A stretch of 42,850 bases of DNA from an uncultured Bacteroidales bacterium (GCA_947168665.1 CAMVMX010000022.1:1-42850); one strand, 5' to 3'; numbered from the stretch's first letter, positions 8,828 to 16,321 are shown. Notes: generated by a model not told the origin, from the letters alone. Numbers and translations are program-made.

Positions 8828-8987
8828 CGAGATACAGGAATTGGCCGAGCGGCTGCAGCAAGGTTTGGACGTCGCTGAGCGTCGTATGTTGGAGGACAAG
8901 GCCCTGCACGACCAAGACATAGTGGTGTGCCACACCGACGGCACGATTCATTACGTACCCGCCAACGAGGCCATCAAGGCCCTGTAG
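8817..8987 (+). CDS. Small protein, candidate antitoxin or partner of the zeta-like kinase
   Basis: A 56-residue frame starting with ATG inside the last codons of the zeta-like gene (11-base overlap) and ending with TAG. The first 35 residues are predicted helical and amphipathic, with Glu/Leu/Gln-rich repeats (E-I-Q-E-L-A-E-R-L-Q-Q-G-L). The remainder looks like a small beta-hairpin (D-I-V-V-C-H-T-D-G-T-I-H-Y-V-P) ahead of a short helix. The overlap, codon use like the upstream gene and tidy ending support a real gene. I infer that it neutralises or binds the kinase, because zeta toxins normally travel with a small partner, although in the classic epsilon-zeta systems the antitoxin comes first. 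No direct sequence evidence shows the function. Confidence 0.68.
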   Translation: MSNNEIQELAERLQQGLDVAERRMLEDKALHDQDIVVCHTDGTIHYVPANEAIKAL

Positions 8988-9467
8988 CCTACCCAAGCTT
9001 ATAAGCAGAACAAGCCGCACTGCCCATACGTGTGGCCGATGGCTTGGTGTCATGTAGGGATAGGTGCAGACGGTAAGTTCCAATAAAAAACGCAAGTTTT
9101 ATTGCTGAATAAAAATAATTTCGTATTTTTGCATCCGCAAACCGACAGGAATGGTTTGCCGAAAGAAAGTGCATTTTTCGCCTTATTCCGATTGTGTGAA
9201 TCTCGACAATTTACGCTAATACTGTGAAATTTGGAATAAAGGAGTTGTAGAATGCTCCGGTGGATTGTATTTGTACACAATACTTTCCCTTGTGGAGCAA
9301 TTCAAGATACCTTTATATTCATTTCACAGGGAAGTCGAGACCCTCACACAAGAAGATAGAGACATAATGGATGGCTCCACTTTTTTTCGTGCCATTTAGT
9401 ATGACTGCCATGCGAGTCCAAGGCAAGATTAATGGTTGCGCCCGACACGTATTAGGGTGACAGTGCT
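8988..9467 (+). other. 480-bp AT-rich non-coding stretch before the orphan lipoprotein
   Basis: It contains one convincing promoter (9102-9132) but no frame longer than 22 codons directly after it (ATG 9151 to TAA 9219, not convincing). From the promoter to the lipoprotein ATG is about 330 bases, so there is either a long leader or a small RNA. An imperfect inverted pair (CCTTGTG near 9290 and CACAGGG near 9328) is the only other structure noticed. Confidence 0.5.
9102..9132 (+). promoter_or_regulatory. Bacteroidota-type promoter without an adjacent gene
   Basis: TTG at 9102-9104 and TATTTTTGC at 9124-9132, 19 bp apart. The core TTCGTATTTTTGCAT is identical to the core of the two toxin-module promoters, but the upstream half differs from them. 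The nearest supported gene start is about 330 bases downstream. Confidence 0.55.
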
Positions 9468-10853
9468 ATGAAACACTTTGTATTAGTTCTATCGTTTTTT
9501 CTTGTCTTGTTAGCTTCATGCGAAAGGACAGAGATTGAACACGGGTTTGCTGAAGAGGTAGAATCTGTTTTTTTTAATCCAGACACTGCAAGTAGTCAAC
9601 TTGTAAGTTGTGTTATGAAGAATGGCGATTCTTTGTCTCTTTATGGAGAGAAGGACTCTGTGGGAATGCCATTAAGTATAACTCATCTACAGTATTATAG
9701 CAGTGAGAAAAAGATAGGAGCATTGATGACTTTTGACGATGGGTTGCCGTCGAAAGTGTTGGCAGATAATGGGTCTTCTGTATCATTCGAGTGGATTACA
9801 CGCAGGAGGGCCGATGTGCAAGTAAAAGATCCTATTAATCATATATTGGTATCAGGCGTATTGGATTTGGACAGCGTTTATTCCGAATTACCATTCGATT
9901 GGGATTCACTGCTTTCTAATGATACTAATATAGGAGATTCACGAATAAAGGGAAGTATGAGAGTGGTTGAGAATGTTCGCGCTAATAAGAAAAAGATAGC
10001 AACTAAAGATGCCTCATTTGGGCAATTAATTCATGTGAATTTTAAGAGATGTGAAGAGTATGCTGATGTGGATAGTTATTTAAAAGTGTATGATGGGTTC
10101 ACAGGGCAAGAAATAGATAAGGTTATGCCGACAAAATCAGGTAATGGATACGATTATTATATAGAGCCACATCTAAATAGCAAATATGTTGTAGATAAAG
10201 AGATAGCGAAACAGATTGGCAGAGCATTGGATGCTTTGTTAAATGGGATGTCTGAGAATGAAGTATTAAGTATGATTACATCTTTATTATCAATAGCGTT
10301 AGCAGTTCCTTCTGGAGGTACATCTGTGTCTATCGCTGTTGCACAAGAACTGTTGGTTAACGCAATTGCAATGATACATGAGAATTGGGGAGGAAAACAT
10401 TGTTTAGAAGATTTTGGGAGCCGTATTGAGCAATATATTCTTGAAACCCATCCCAATTGCTATGCTCGTTTGATAGTGGAAGGAAATGAGGAGGCTTTTT
10501 ATTCTTTAACTTATAATCAACAATATTATAGTTATGATATTGATTTGCCAGATGATCCGCAAATAACATATTTTTCTTTTTCTTCTTCTTATGTTGAGTT
10601 TGGTTTGTCTTGTATACCCCCACGATCTAGATTAAGATGGTATGACTTAGGATATGATCTTGAAGATGGTAGTTATTTTTACGGTGTGACCGAAGAGGTA
10701 ACCCCTGACTATTATTTTTCTGGAACAATAGGTGGGCCATATGCAGATGGGTGGGGAATATGCCTTAGCTTTGGGATAGAACTAACTACACCTGAAGGTG
10801 AAGTCTTAAGAGCAGCAGGCGGCATTCCTAATTATTCTTTTTTTGCGCAGTAA
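9468..10853 (+). CDS. AT-rich orphan lipoprotein of unknown function
   Basis: 461 residues. A signal peptide of type II ends in a lipobox L-L-A-S-C with Cys18, so the mature protein is predicted to be lipid-anchored in the envelope. I do not recognise the family. The middle contains a helical, Ala/Ser/Gly-rich hydrophobic stretch (residues about 245-300, around S-L-L-S-I-A-L-A-V-P-S-G-G-T), while the C-terminal 110 residues are rich in Tyr, Phe and Gly and look like beta structure. Base composition is much more AT-rich than the housekeeping genes on either side, which suggests recent acquisition. It is a single-gene unit between two toxin-antitoxin-type modules. A bacteriocin-immunity or defence role would be speculation. 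Confidence 0.8.
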   Translation: MKHFVLVLSFFLVLLASCERTEIEHGFAEEVESVFFNPDTASSQLVSCVMKNGDSLSLYGEKDSVGMPLSITHLQYYSSEKKIGALMTFDDGLPSKVLADNGSSVSFEWITRRRADVQVKDPINHILVSGVLDLDSVYSELPFDWDSLLSNDTNIGDSRIKGSMRVVENVRANKKKIATKDASFGQLIHVNFKRCEEYADVDSYLKVYDGFTGQEIDKVMPTKSGNGYDYYIEPHLNSKYVVDKEIAKQIGRALDALLNGMSENEVLSMITSLLSIALAVPSGGTSVSIAVAQELLVNAIAMIHENWGGKHCLEDFGSRIEQYILETHPNCYARLIVEGNEEAFYSLTYNQQYYSYDIDLPDDPQITYFSFSSSYVEFGLSCIPPRSRLRWYDLGYDLEDGSYFYGVTEEVTPDYYFSGTIGGPYADGWGICLSFGIELTTPEGEVLRAAGGIPNYSFFAQ

Positions 10854-10946
10854 TCATTAGTGATTTTTTTTAGAAGGCAACGAGTATCTTGAGATGCAGA
10901 AAGAGGCGGCAGGGATAAAATGTCGCCCCTTCCTCATTATCCCAAT

Positions 10947-11000
10947 GGAAGAAAATTTTGGCTGTTCCAATAATTCTTCGTATTTTTGCATTTTGAAATG
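10947..11000 (+). repeat. 54-bp promoter-containing repeat, copy 2 (before the MNT gene)
   Basis: Matches 8201-8254 at 51 of 54 positions and again ends exactly with the ATG of the downstream gene. The conserved region includes about 24 bp around and upstream of the -33 element, more than promoter consensus alone requires. Confidence 0.85.
10957..10989 (+). promoter_or_regulatory. Bacteroidota-type promoter of the MNT/HEPN module
   Basis: TTTG at 10957-10960, 20-bp spacer, TATTTTTGC at 10981-10989, then eight bases to the ATG at 10998. The geometry is identical to the zeta promoter, and the transcript is predicted to be leaderless or nearly so. Confidence 0.75.
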
Positions 11001-11291
11001 AGAACGACGGATGATATTCTGACGTTGCTGGGACAGTACAAGCCCTATGCTGCTGGCCGATACGGTATCAGTAAGATTGGTGTATTTGGCTCAGCGGCTC
11101 GTGGCGAACAGATGGAGGATAGCGATGTCGACATCTATTATGAAGGACGGGCATTATCGTTGCTTACTGTCGATATGTTGCAATCGGAATTGGAAAAGAT
11201 GTTTGGTTGTAGCGTGGATATTGTCCGTGTACATGACAACATGAATGCTGTACTTCGTAGTCGCATTATGAAGGAGGGGCGGTATGTTTGA
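10998..11291 (+). CDS. mntA: MNT-domain nucleotidyltransferase antitoxin (MntA-like)
   Basis: 97 residues of the minimal nucleotidyltransferase fold. The diagnostic G-S-x10-D-x-D motif is intact: Gly31-Ser32, then Asp43 and Asp45 (G-S-A-A-R-G-E-Q-M-E-D-S-D-V-D). In characterised MntA-HepT systems this enzyme adds AMP groups to the HEPN toxin and so silences it. ATG 10998 is chosen over an in-frame ATG at 10986, which lies inside the promoter box. The 3' end overlaps the HEPN gene by eight bases, so the two are almost certainly co-translated. Family assignment is secure; the direction of antagonism is taken from the family. Confidence 0.9.
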   Translation: MRTTDDILTLLGQYKPYAAGRYGISKIGVFGSAARGEQMEDSDVDIYYEGRALSLLTVDMLQSELEKMFGCSVDIVRVHDNMNAVLRSRIMKEGRYV

Positions 11292-11661
11292 CCATGAGCT
11301 TGCAATGAATGCACTGAATCAAGTCAGTCGGTTGGTTAATACGATTATTGAACGTACCGAGGGTGTGATAAGTGTTGACGATTTCCTCTGCTCTCCTTCG
11401 GGAGGAATGCTACTTGATGCTGTCTGTATGAATTTGATTGCACTTGGTGAAGCGACCAAGAATTTGGATAAGATTACTGCAGGGGAGTTGCTGACCTGTT
11501 ATCCTCAAATACGGTGGGAGGGTGTGATGCGTATGAGGGATAAGATTGCCCATCATTATTTTGAGGTAGATGCAGAGGTAGTACTTCTAACAGTTAAGGA
11601 GGACATTCCTCAGGTGAAAGATGTTGTAGAAAAAATGATTGTTGAAATGAATAAAAAATAA
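11284..11661 (+). CDS. hepT: HEPN-domain toxin (HepT-like RNase)
   Basis: 125-residue all-helical protein with the catalytic R-x4-H-x-Y motif of HEPN ribonucleases at Arg85, His90 and Tyr92 (R-D-K-I-A-H-H-Y). The Tyr is the residue modified by the partner nucleotidyltransferase in studied systems. Helices with L-x-A-V-C-M-N-L-I-A-L-G-E-A and the motif-bearing helix follow the usual order (the DUF86 type). It overlaps the MNT gene by eight bases and ends nine bases before hutU, so read-through into hutU is possible. All key residues are present, so the toxin looks intact rather than decayed. Confidence 0.9.
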   Translation: MFDHELAMNALNQVSRLVNTIIERTEGVISVDDFLCSPSGGMLLDAVCMNLIALGEATKNLDKITAGELLTCYPQIRWEGVMRMRDKIAHHYFEVDAEVVLLTVKEDIPQVKDVVEKMIVEMNKK

Positions 11662-11670
11662 AATACTAAT

Positions 11671-13671
11671 ATGACACTCGAAGAATTCCAAAATGAATTG
11701 CGTCAGGGTATTCCCAATCCCCTGCCTGCACCGCAGCCTTATGACCCCACAGTGAACCATGCGCCTAAGCGCAAGGATATCCTTTCGCCGGCCGAGAAGA
11801 AGCTGGCCATCCGCAACGCCCTGCGTTATTTCGACCCCAAGGACCACGCCATGTTGGCCCCCGAGTTTGCCGAAGAGCTGAAGAAGTACGGTCGCATCTA
11901 TATGTACCGTCTGCGCCCCACCTATCCCATGTATGCCCGTCCAATTGACGAGTACCCCGCCAAATGCCGCCAGGCTGCCGCCATCATGCTGATGATTCAG
12001 AACAACCTGGATCCCGCCGTGGCCCAGCATCCCCACGAGTTGATTACTTATGGCGGCAATGGCGCCGTGTTCCAGAACTGGGCGCAGTACCGCCTGGTGA
12101 TGAAATACCTGAGCGAGATGACCGACGAGCAGACGCTGGTGATGTACAGCGGACACCCGATGGGCCTGTTCCCCTCGCACAAGGATGCCCCCCGTGTGGT
12201 TGTGACTAACGGCATGATGATACCCAACTACAGCAAGCCCGACGACTGGGAGCGGTATAACGCCCTCGGCGTGACCCAGTACGGCCAGATGACGGCGGGC
12301 AGCTATATGTATATCGGTCCGCAGGGTATTGTCCACGGCACCACCATCACGGTGCTCAACGCAGCCCGTAAGCTGGGCGGCGGCACTGCTGGCAAGCTCT
12401 TTATCACCGCCGGTCTCGGTGGCATGAGCGGTGCGCAGCCCAAGGCTGGTGACATTGCCGGTGTGGTGAGCATTACTGCCGAGATTAATCCTGCTGCCAC
12501 GCAGAAGCGCTATACGCAAGGCTGGGTGGATGAGGTACACGACAATCTTGACGAGCTTTTCGAGGCAGTGAACAAGGCCCGCACGGCCAAGATTGCCCGC
12601 TCGTTTGCCTACCAGGGCAATGTGGTGGATTTGTGGGAATATTGCGCCGCAAAGAATATACAGGTCGATTTGGGCAGCGACCAGACTTCGCTGCACAACC
12701 CCTGGGCCGGTGGCTACTATCCCGTAGGCGTCAGTTTCGAGGATGCCAAGGTGATGATGGCCGAACAGCCCGAGCAGTTCAAGGAGAAGGTGCAGGAGAG
12801 TCTGCGCCGCCATGTGGCTGCCATCAACCAGCTTACGGCCAAAGGTATGTATTTCTTTGACTATGGCAACGCCTTCCTGTTGGAGAGCAGCCGTGCCGGT
12901 GCCGACATCTGGAATGCCGACCACACCGCTTTCCGCTACCCCTCATACGTGCAGGACATCATGGGTCCCATGTGTTTCGACTATGGCTTTGGCCCCTTCC
13001 GTTGGGTGTGCACCAGCGGCAAGCCTGAAGACCTCGACAAGAGTGACCACATCGCCATGGAGGTGCTGGCCGAGATAGCCGCCACGGCTCCCGCCGAGAT
13101 ACAGCAGCAGATGCACGACAATATCCAGTGGATTAAGGGTGCCAAGGAGAACCACCTGGTGGTGGGCAGCCAGGCCCGTATCCTCTATGCCGACTGCGAA
13201 GGCCGCACCAAGATTGCCGCCCGCTTCAACGAGGCCATCAAGAAGGGCGAGATTTCCGCTCCCATTGTGCTGGGTCGCGACCACCACGATGTGTCCGGCA
13301 CCGACAGCCCCTTCCGCGAAACCAGCAATATCTACGACGGCTCCAACCGCTGCGCCGACATGGCCGTGCAGAACGTCATTGGCGACAGTTTCCGTGGCGC
13401 CACATGGGTCAGCATCCACAATGGTGGCGGCGTTGGCTGGGGCGAGGTGATGAATGGCGGTTTCGGTATGGTGCTGGACGGCAGCGAGGCCTGCGACCGC
13501 CGTCTGCGCATGATGCTCCACTGGGATGTGAACAACGGCATCAGCCGCCGCAGCTGGGCGCGCAACGAGGGTGCCATGTTCGCCATCCGCCGTGCCATGG
13601 ACATCTGTCCCGAGTTGAAGGTTACCATGCCTAACTTGGTGGACGACAAAGTCCTTGACGGACTATTCTAA
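11671..13671 (+). CDS. hutU: Urocanate hydratase (long Bacteroidota form)
   Basis: Converts urocanate to 4-imidazolone-5-propionate, the second step of histidine degradation, using tightly bound NAD+. The 666-residue length matches the long type rather than the roughly 555-residue proteobacterial type. The NAD-binding glycine motif is at residues 248-256 (G-L-G-G-M-S-G-A-Q), and the family core T-Y-G-G-N-G-A-V-F-Q-N-W and G-F-G-P-F-R-W-V-C blocks are present. The other histidine-utilisation genes (hutH, hutI, ftcD/hutG) are not in this window, so the gene is locally an orphan. It starts nine bases after the HEPN toxin gene with no promoter of its own that I can see, and is followed by a hairpin. 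Confidence 0.95.
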   Translation: MTLEEFQNELRQGIPNPLPAPQPYDPTVNHAPKRKDILSPAEKKLAIRNALRYFDPKDHAMLAPEFAEELKKYGRIYMYRLRPTYPMYARPIDEYPAKCRQAAAIMLMIQNNLDPAVAQHPHELITYGGNGAVFQNWAQYRLVMKYLSEMTDEQTLVMYSGHPMGLFPSHKDAPRVVVTNGMMIPNYSKPDDWERYNALGVTQYGQMTAGSYMYIGPQGIVHGTTITVLNAARKLGGGTAGKLFITAGLGGMSGAQPKAGDIAGVVSITAEINPAATQKRYTQGWVDEVHDNLDELFEAVNKARTAKIARSFAYQGNVVDLWEYCAAKNIQVDLGSDQTSLHNPWAGGYYPVGVSFEDAKVMMAEQPEQFKEKVQESLRRHVAAINQLTAKGMYFFDYGNAFLLESSRAGADIWNADHTAFRYPSYVQDIMGPMCFDYGFGPFRWVCTSGKPEDLDKSDHIAMEVLAEIAATAPAEIQQQMHDNIQWIKGAKENHLVVGSQARILYADCEGRTKIAARFNEAIKKGEISAPIVLGRDHHDVSGTDSPFRETSNIYDGSNRCADMAVQNVIGDSFRGATWVSIHNGGGVGWGEVMNGGFGMVLDGSEACDRRLRMMLHWDVNNGISRRSWARNEGAMFAIRRAMDICPELKVTMPNLVDDKVLDGLF

Positions 13672-13681
13672 ACCAAAAAAT

Positions 13682-13714
13682 AAGACGGGGCAGCCTGAAA
13701 GGGCTCCCCGTCTT
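13682..13714 (+). terminator. Hairpin after hutU, probably bidirectional
   Basis: Arms 13682-13690 and 13706-13714 (9 bp) plus AGCC/GGCT (13692-13695 with 13702-13705), one bulged C and a 6-base loop. The + side is not followed by a T-run, but an A-run precedes it, so it would be a better terminator for minus-strand transcripts. Confidence 0.5.
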
Positions 13715-13744
13715 CTATATTATCAATTGCCAGCAGTGCGAAAG

Positions 13745-14596
13745 ATGGTAACGCAAGGGAACGGCACCCCTCGCCCCTCGATCTATAGGAGGGTGGTGAC
13801 TGTCGGTTTGTTGTTGCCAGTTGCGGTGATGGCTGTTGTGGCATACGGCCTTTGGTTCATTACCGCCCCGCTACCAGCCGGACCCCGCGTGGTGGCTGTA
13901 GACATCAGCCCTCTGACTCCCGTCAAGAATCAGGGCCGCACCCAGCTCTGCTGGGCTTACTCTATGCTGGCAGCCATCGAAACCGAGCACTTCTCCCAAG
14001 GTGACAGTGTGAACCTGTCCATAGAGCCAGTTGCCGACATACTGCCGCAGGAGTCTGCCATGCCTCCTTCCCGCCGTGCTATGGGGCAGACGCTGCTCAA
14101 CCTTATGCGGCGGCATGGCATATATAGCGGGGTGTGCGACCCATCGGCTTTCATACCCTTGTGTACTATGCATAGCAAGCCATACGGGCAATGGGTTGTT
14201 CCCGACTTGCCCGACAACTGGGAGCATAACCCGTTTCTCAATATGCACCCCGATACGCTCTTAGAACTTGTTGTGCAAGCTGTTGAGGCACATCGCGGAG
14301 TGTGCTGGGAGGGCGACGTCAGTGAGCGTGGGTTCTCTTTTAGGCAAGGACTTGCCGTCACCCTCTTGCCATCCCCGATGCTCTGGCTTAAATCAGTTAT
14401 CCACCCGCCCACCGACGACCACTGCATGGCAATCGTGGGCATGGCGCAGAGCGACGACGGCACGCGATACTTCATTATGAAAAACTCCTGGGGTGAGGGA
14501 AACCCCTATAGGGGCTTAATGCTCATGACCCTCGATTATCTTCGTTGGAACACTGTGGCCATCTACCTGCCCCGCGACCTCGTATGCCCCGAATAG
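13745..14596 (+). CDS. Membrane-anchored papain-family (C1) cysteine protease
   Basis: 283 residues. After a basic start a single hydrophobic segment (about residues 17-40) acts as signal anchor, so the protease domain should face the periplasm. The C1 fold is recognisable: oxyanion Gln63 in V-K-N-Q-G-R, nucleophile Cys69 in L-C-W-A-Y-S-M, His226 in D-D-H-C-M-A-I-V-G and Asn247 in M-K-N-S-W-G-E. The sequence around these sites resembles the bleomycin-hydrolase/aminopeptidase C style found in Bacteroidota. The domain is short, so an inhibitor-type prodomain is not evident. ATG 13745 is chosen because the longer frame from 13655 begins inside hutU and runs through the hairpin. Substrate unknown. 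Confidence 0.85.
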   Translation: MVTQGNGTPRPSIYRRVVTVGLLLPVAVMAVVAYGLWFITAPLPAGPRVVAVDISPLTPVKNQGRTQLCWAYSMLAAIETEHFSQGDSVNLSIEPVADILPQESAMPPSRRAMGQTLLNLMRRHGIYSGVCDPSAFIPLCTMHSKPYGQWVVPDLPDNWEHNPFLNMHPDTLLELVVQAVEAHRGVCWEGDVSERGFSFRQGLAVTLLPSPMLWLKSVIHPPTDDHCMAIVGMAQSDDGTRYFIMKNSWGEGNPYRGLMLMTLDYLRWNTVAIYLPRDLVCPE

Positions 14597-14907
14597 CATA
14601 ATCCGACGAGGCACCTTCCTCCAACTCCCGCTGTGAAAAAGTGGATTGCACAACACAGGTCTATTTGGCTGGTGCAATTAGGGAAAGAAGATTTCGGGGA
14701 AATCGGGTGTTTTGGCTGAAAAAAATTTAAGGAGACCCGATGTCGTTGGAGCTATAGGTTACTTTTTCATCTCAATCATCCTGCTTGACCGATTGGCACA
14801 ATATATCGGATTCCATTCTACAAAATAATCCATACGCCCAAAATGGTGTACGAAATTGGGCGTTTGCTGTGATGAAATGATGTTTGGATGCCGCCTTTTT
14901 TATATTA

Positions 14908-14963
14908 TTCTGCGGTTGCAATCAGCAAAATATTATATTTTTTTGCTGATTATAACCGCAGAA
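14908..14963. repeat. Long inverted repeat upstream of the DUF4143 ATPase promoter
   Basis: Arms 14908-14930 and 14941-14963 are complementary at 21 of 23 positions around a 10-base AT-only spacer. It ends six bases before the -7 box, so it overlaps the region RNA polymerase would contact. A dimeric or tetrameric repressor site is the simplest reading; cruciform or mobile-element remnant are alternatives. Confidence 0.75.
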
Positions 14964-14968
14964 TTTAG

Positions 14969-14977
14969 TATATTTGC
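14969..14977 (+). promoter_or_regulatory. -7 box of the DUF4143 ATPase promoter
   Basis: TATATTTGC fits TAnnTTTGC. A TTG-like -33 element at normal spacing is not clear (TTTTG at 14941-14945 is 23 bp away), which may mean the promoter depends on the adjacent dyad. The ATG at 15001 is about 17 bases after the expected transcription start. Confidence 0.6.
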
Positions 14978-15000
14978 ATGACGAAACAAATACAAATCTT

Positions 15001-16122
15001 ATGCGTATACATCGGATTATGAGTGATATAATCACTAAAAAGCTGCATTCGGGAAAGGCAATTGTGCTAATTGGGGCTCGCCAGGTAGGGAAAACGACCC
15101 TTCTGAATGATTGTCTGCAAGGGTATGAGAATGTGCTATGGATGAATGGCGACAACTTGGATACACGTACATTGATGGCCAATATCACGGTGGAACGCTA
15201 TCGCAGTATGTTGGGGAGGAACCGTGTCGTTGTCATTGACGAAGCCCAGCGGATAGAGAACATTGGTTTAAAAAGCAAGCTCTTGACAGATAATTTCCCC
15301 GAGGTCCAGCTGGTTATTACGGGCAGTTCCTCGTTGGATATAGCCAACAAGGTCAACGAGCCATTGACTGGGCGCAAGTGGGAGTACAGGCTCTTTCCGT
15401 TGTCGTATGGTGAGATGGCTGCCCACTTTGGCGCTATGCAGGAGTGGCAGAAACTACCAGTCCGGCTGGTTTATGGTTGCTACCCGGATGTGGTGTGCAA
15501 CCCCGGCAGTGAGCGCGAGGTGCTGAATAACCTTACCGAAAGCTATCTGTATAAGGATGTGCTGGTTTGGGAGCGTATCAAACGCCCCGATAAGGTGGTT
15601 AAGTTGCTTCAGGCTTTGGCCTATCAGGTGGGCAGCGAGGTGTCCACGAATGAATTAAGCCAGATGGTTGAGTTGGATCGTTCCACGGTGGAGAAATATA
15701 TTAGCCTGTTGGAGCAGGCTCAGGTTATCTTCCGTCTTGGGGCTTTCAGCCGCAACTTGCGCACCGAGATAAAGTCCGGACGAAAGATCTATTTCTATGA
15801 CAATGGGATTCGAAATGCCCTTATCGGCAACCTGTCGCCTATTGACATGAGGGCCGACGTGGGGGCGTTGTGGGAGAATTTTATGGTCAGCGAGCTATCG
15901 AAGAAGAATCATTACGAACTCACTTATGCAAAGTCGTATTTCTGGCGTACCACACAGCAGCAGGAGGTGGACTATCTGGAGGAGTGCGACGGCAGGATGA
16001 AGGCGTACGAGTTTAAATGGAACCCGGCGAAGAAGGCCAAGGTGAGCAAGACCTTTGTCAATGCTTACCCGGAGGTGGAGGTGCAGACCATCACCCGAGA
16101 GAATTATATGGACTATCTGTGA
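15001..16122 (+). CDS. AAA_14 / DUF4143 family ATP-binding protein
   Basis: 373 residues. Walker A G-A-R-Q-V-G-K-T-T is at about residues 25-33; Walker B V-V-V-I-D-E-A-Q-R follows near residue 78, then sensor T-G-S-S-S. A DUF4143 C-terminal half carries a winged-helix-like segment (S-T-N-E-L-S-Q-M-V-E-L-D-R-S-T-V) and a restriction-nuclease-like end with E-V-D-Y-L and E-F-K-W. These proteins are abundant in Bacteroidota and often occur singly in variable regions; the molecular role is not established, and the nuclease-like residues suggest nucleic-acid processing. Start 15001 is the first ATG after the promoter in this frame; 15019 is possible. The 3' end overlaps a convergent regulator gene by 32 bases. 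Confidence 0.88.
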   Translation: MRIHRIMSDIITKKLHSGKAIVLIGARQVGKTTLLNDCLQGYENVLWMNGDNLDTRTLMANITVERYRSMLGRNRVVVIDEAQRIENIGLKSKLLTDNFPEVQLVITGSSSLDIANKVNEPLTGRKWEYRLFPLSYGEMAAHFGAMQEWQKLPVRLVYGCYPDVVCNPGSEREVLNNLTESYLYKDVLVWERIKRPDKVVKLLQALAYQVGSEVSTNELSQMVELDRSTVEKYISLLEQAQVIFRLGAFSRNLRTEIKSGRKIYFYDNGIRNALIGNLSPIDMRADVGALWENFMVSELSKKNHYELTYAKSYFWRTTQQQEVDYLEECDGRMKAYEFKWNPAKKAKVSKTFVNAYPEVEVQTITRENYMDYL

Positions 16123-16321
16123 TGGCCCCGGAGTGGCAGGCGAAGAGGTCGACACCGAGGGCACGGCTGATAAGGAGGAGTTGCTGGGTATCGATAGAGG
16201 GTTTGTTGAACACCTTCTGGAGGGTGCGGGTTGTGATGCCGATGCGGTCGGCGAGCCATTGGTTGGTGTGGCCTGAGCGTCGGAGTTCGTCGCGGATGAT
16301 GTGGCCGATGTGTATTTGCAT
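16091..16321 (-). CDS. Small XRE-family helix-turn-helix regulator
   Basis: 76 residues, almost entirely one HTH domain: an N-terminal strand M-Q-I-H-I-G, a helix I-I-R-D-E-L, then the turn W-L-A-D-R-I-G-I-T-T-R-T-L-Q-K-V-F with N-K-P-S-I-D-T-Q-Q-L-L-L-I-S-R-A-L-G-V-D-L behind it, the Cro/C1-type pattern often seen in Bacteroidota. It is convergent with the DUF4143 ATPase, overlapping its last 32 bases. The nearest minus-strand -7 box is at 16615-16623, which would give a leader of about 290 bases that includes the nested palindrome. It might regulate the neighbouring ATPase through the dyad at 14908-14963; this is inference. Confidence 0.82.
   Translation of the reverse strand: MQIHIGHIIRDELRRSGHTNQWLADRIGITTRTLQKVFNKPSIDTQQLLLISRALGVDLFACHSGAITDSPYNSLG

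Larger units (their letters stand above)
14597..15000 (+). other. 404-bp intergenic region with a large dyad
   Basis: No credible gene (the longest GTG frame near 14632 is 28 codons). An 8-bp inverted pair ACGCCCAA / TTGGGCGT occurs at about 14834-14863. The main element is the 23-bp dyad at 14908-14963 just ahead of the promoter of the DUF4143 ATPase. Confidence 0.6.

Noticed and set aside
9151..9219. 22-codon frame after the orphan promoter at 9102-9132
   Set aside because: Too short and without any supporting feature; noted only as a possible leader peptide.
13655..13744. N-terminal extension of the C1 protease from an ATG inside hutU
   Set aside because: It would translate through the post-hutU hairpin; the internal ATG at 13745 gives a normal signal anchor.
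14632..14718. 28-codon GTG frame in the intergenic region after the C1 protease
   Set aside because: No promoter, no conserved feature and a weak start codon.
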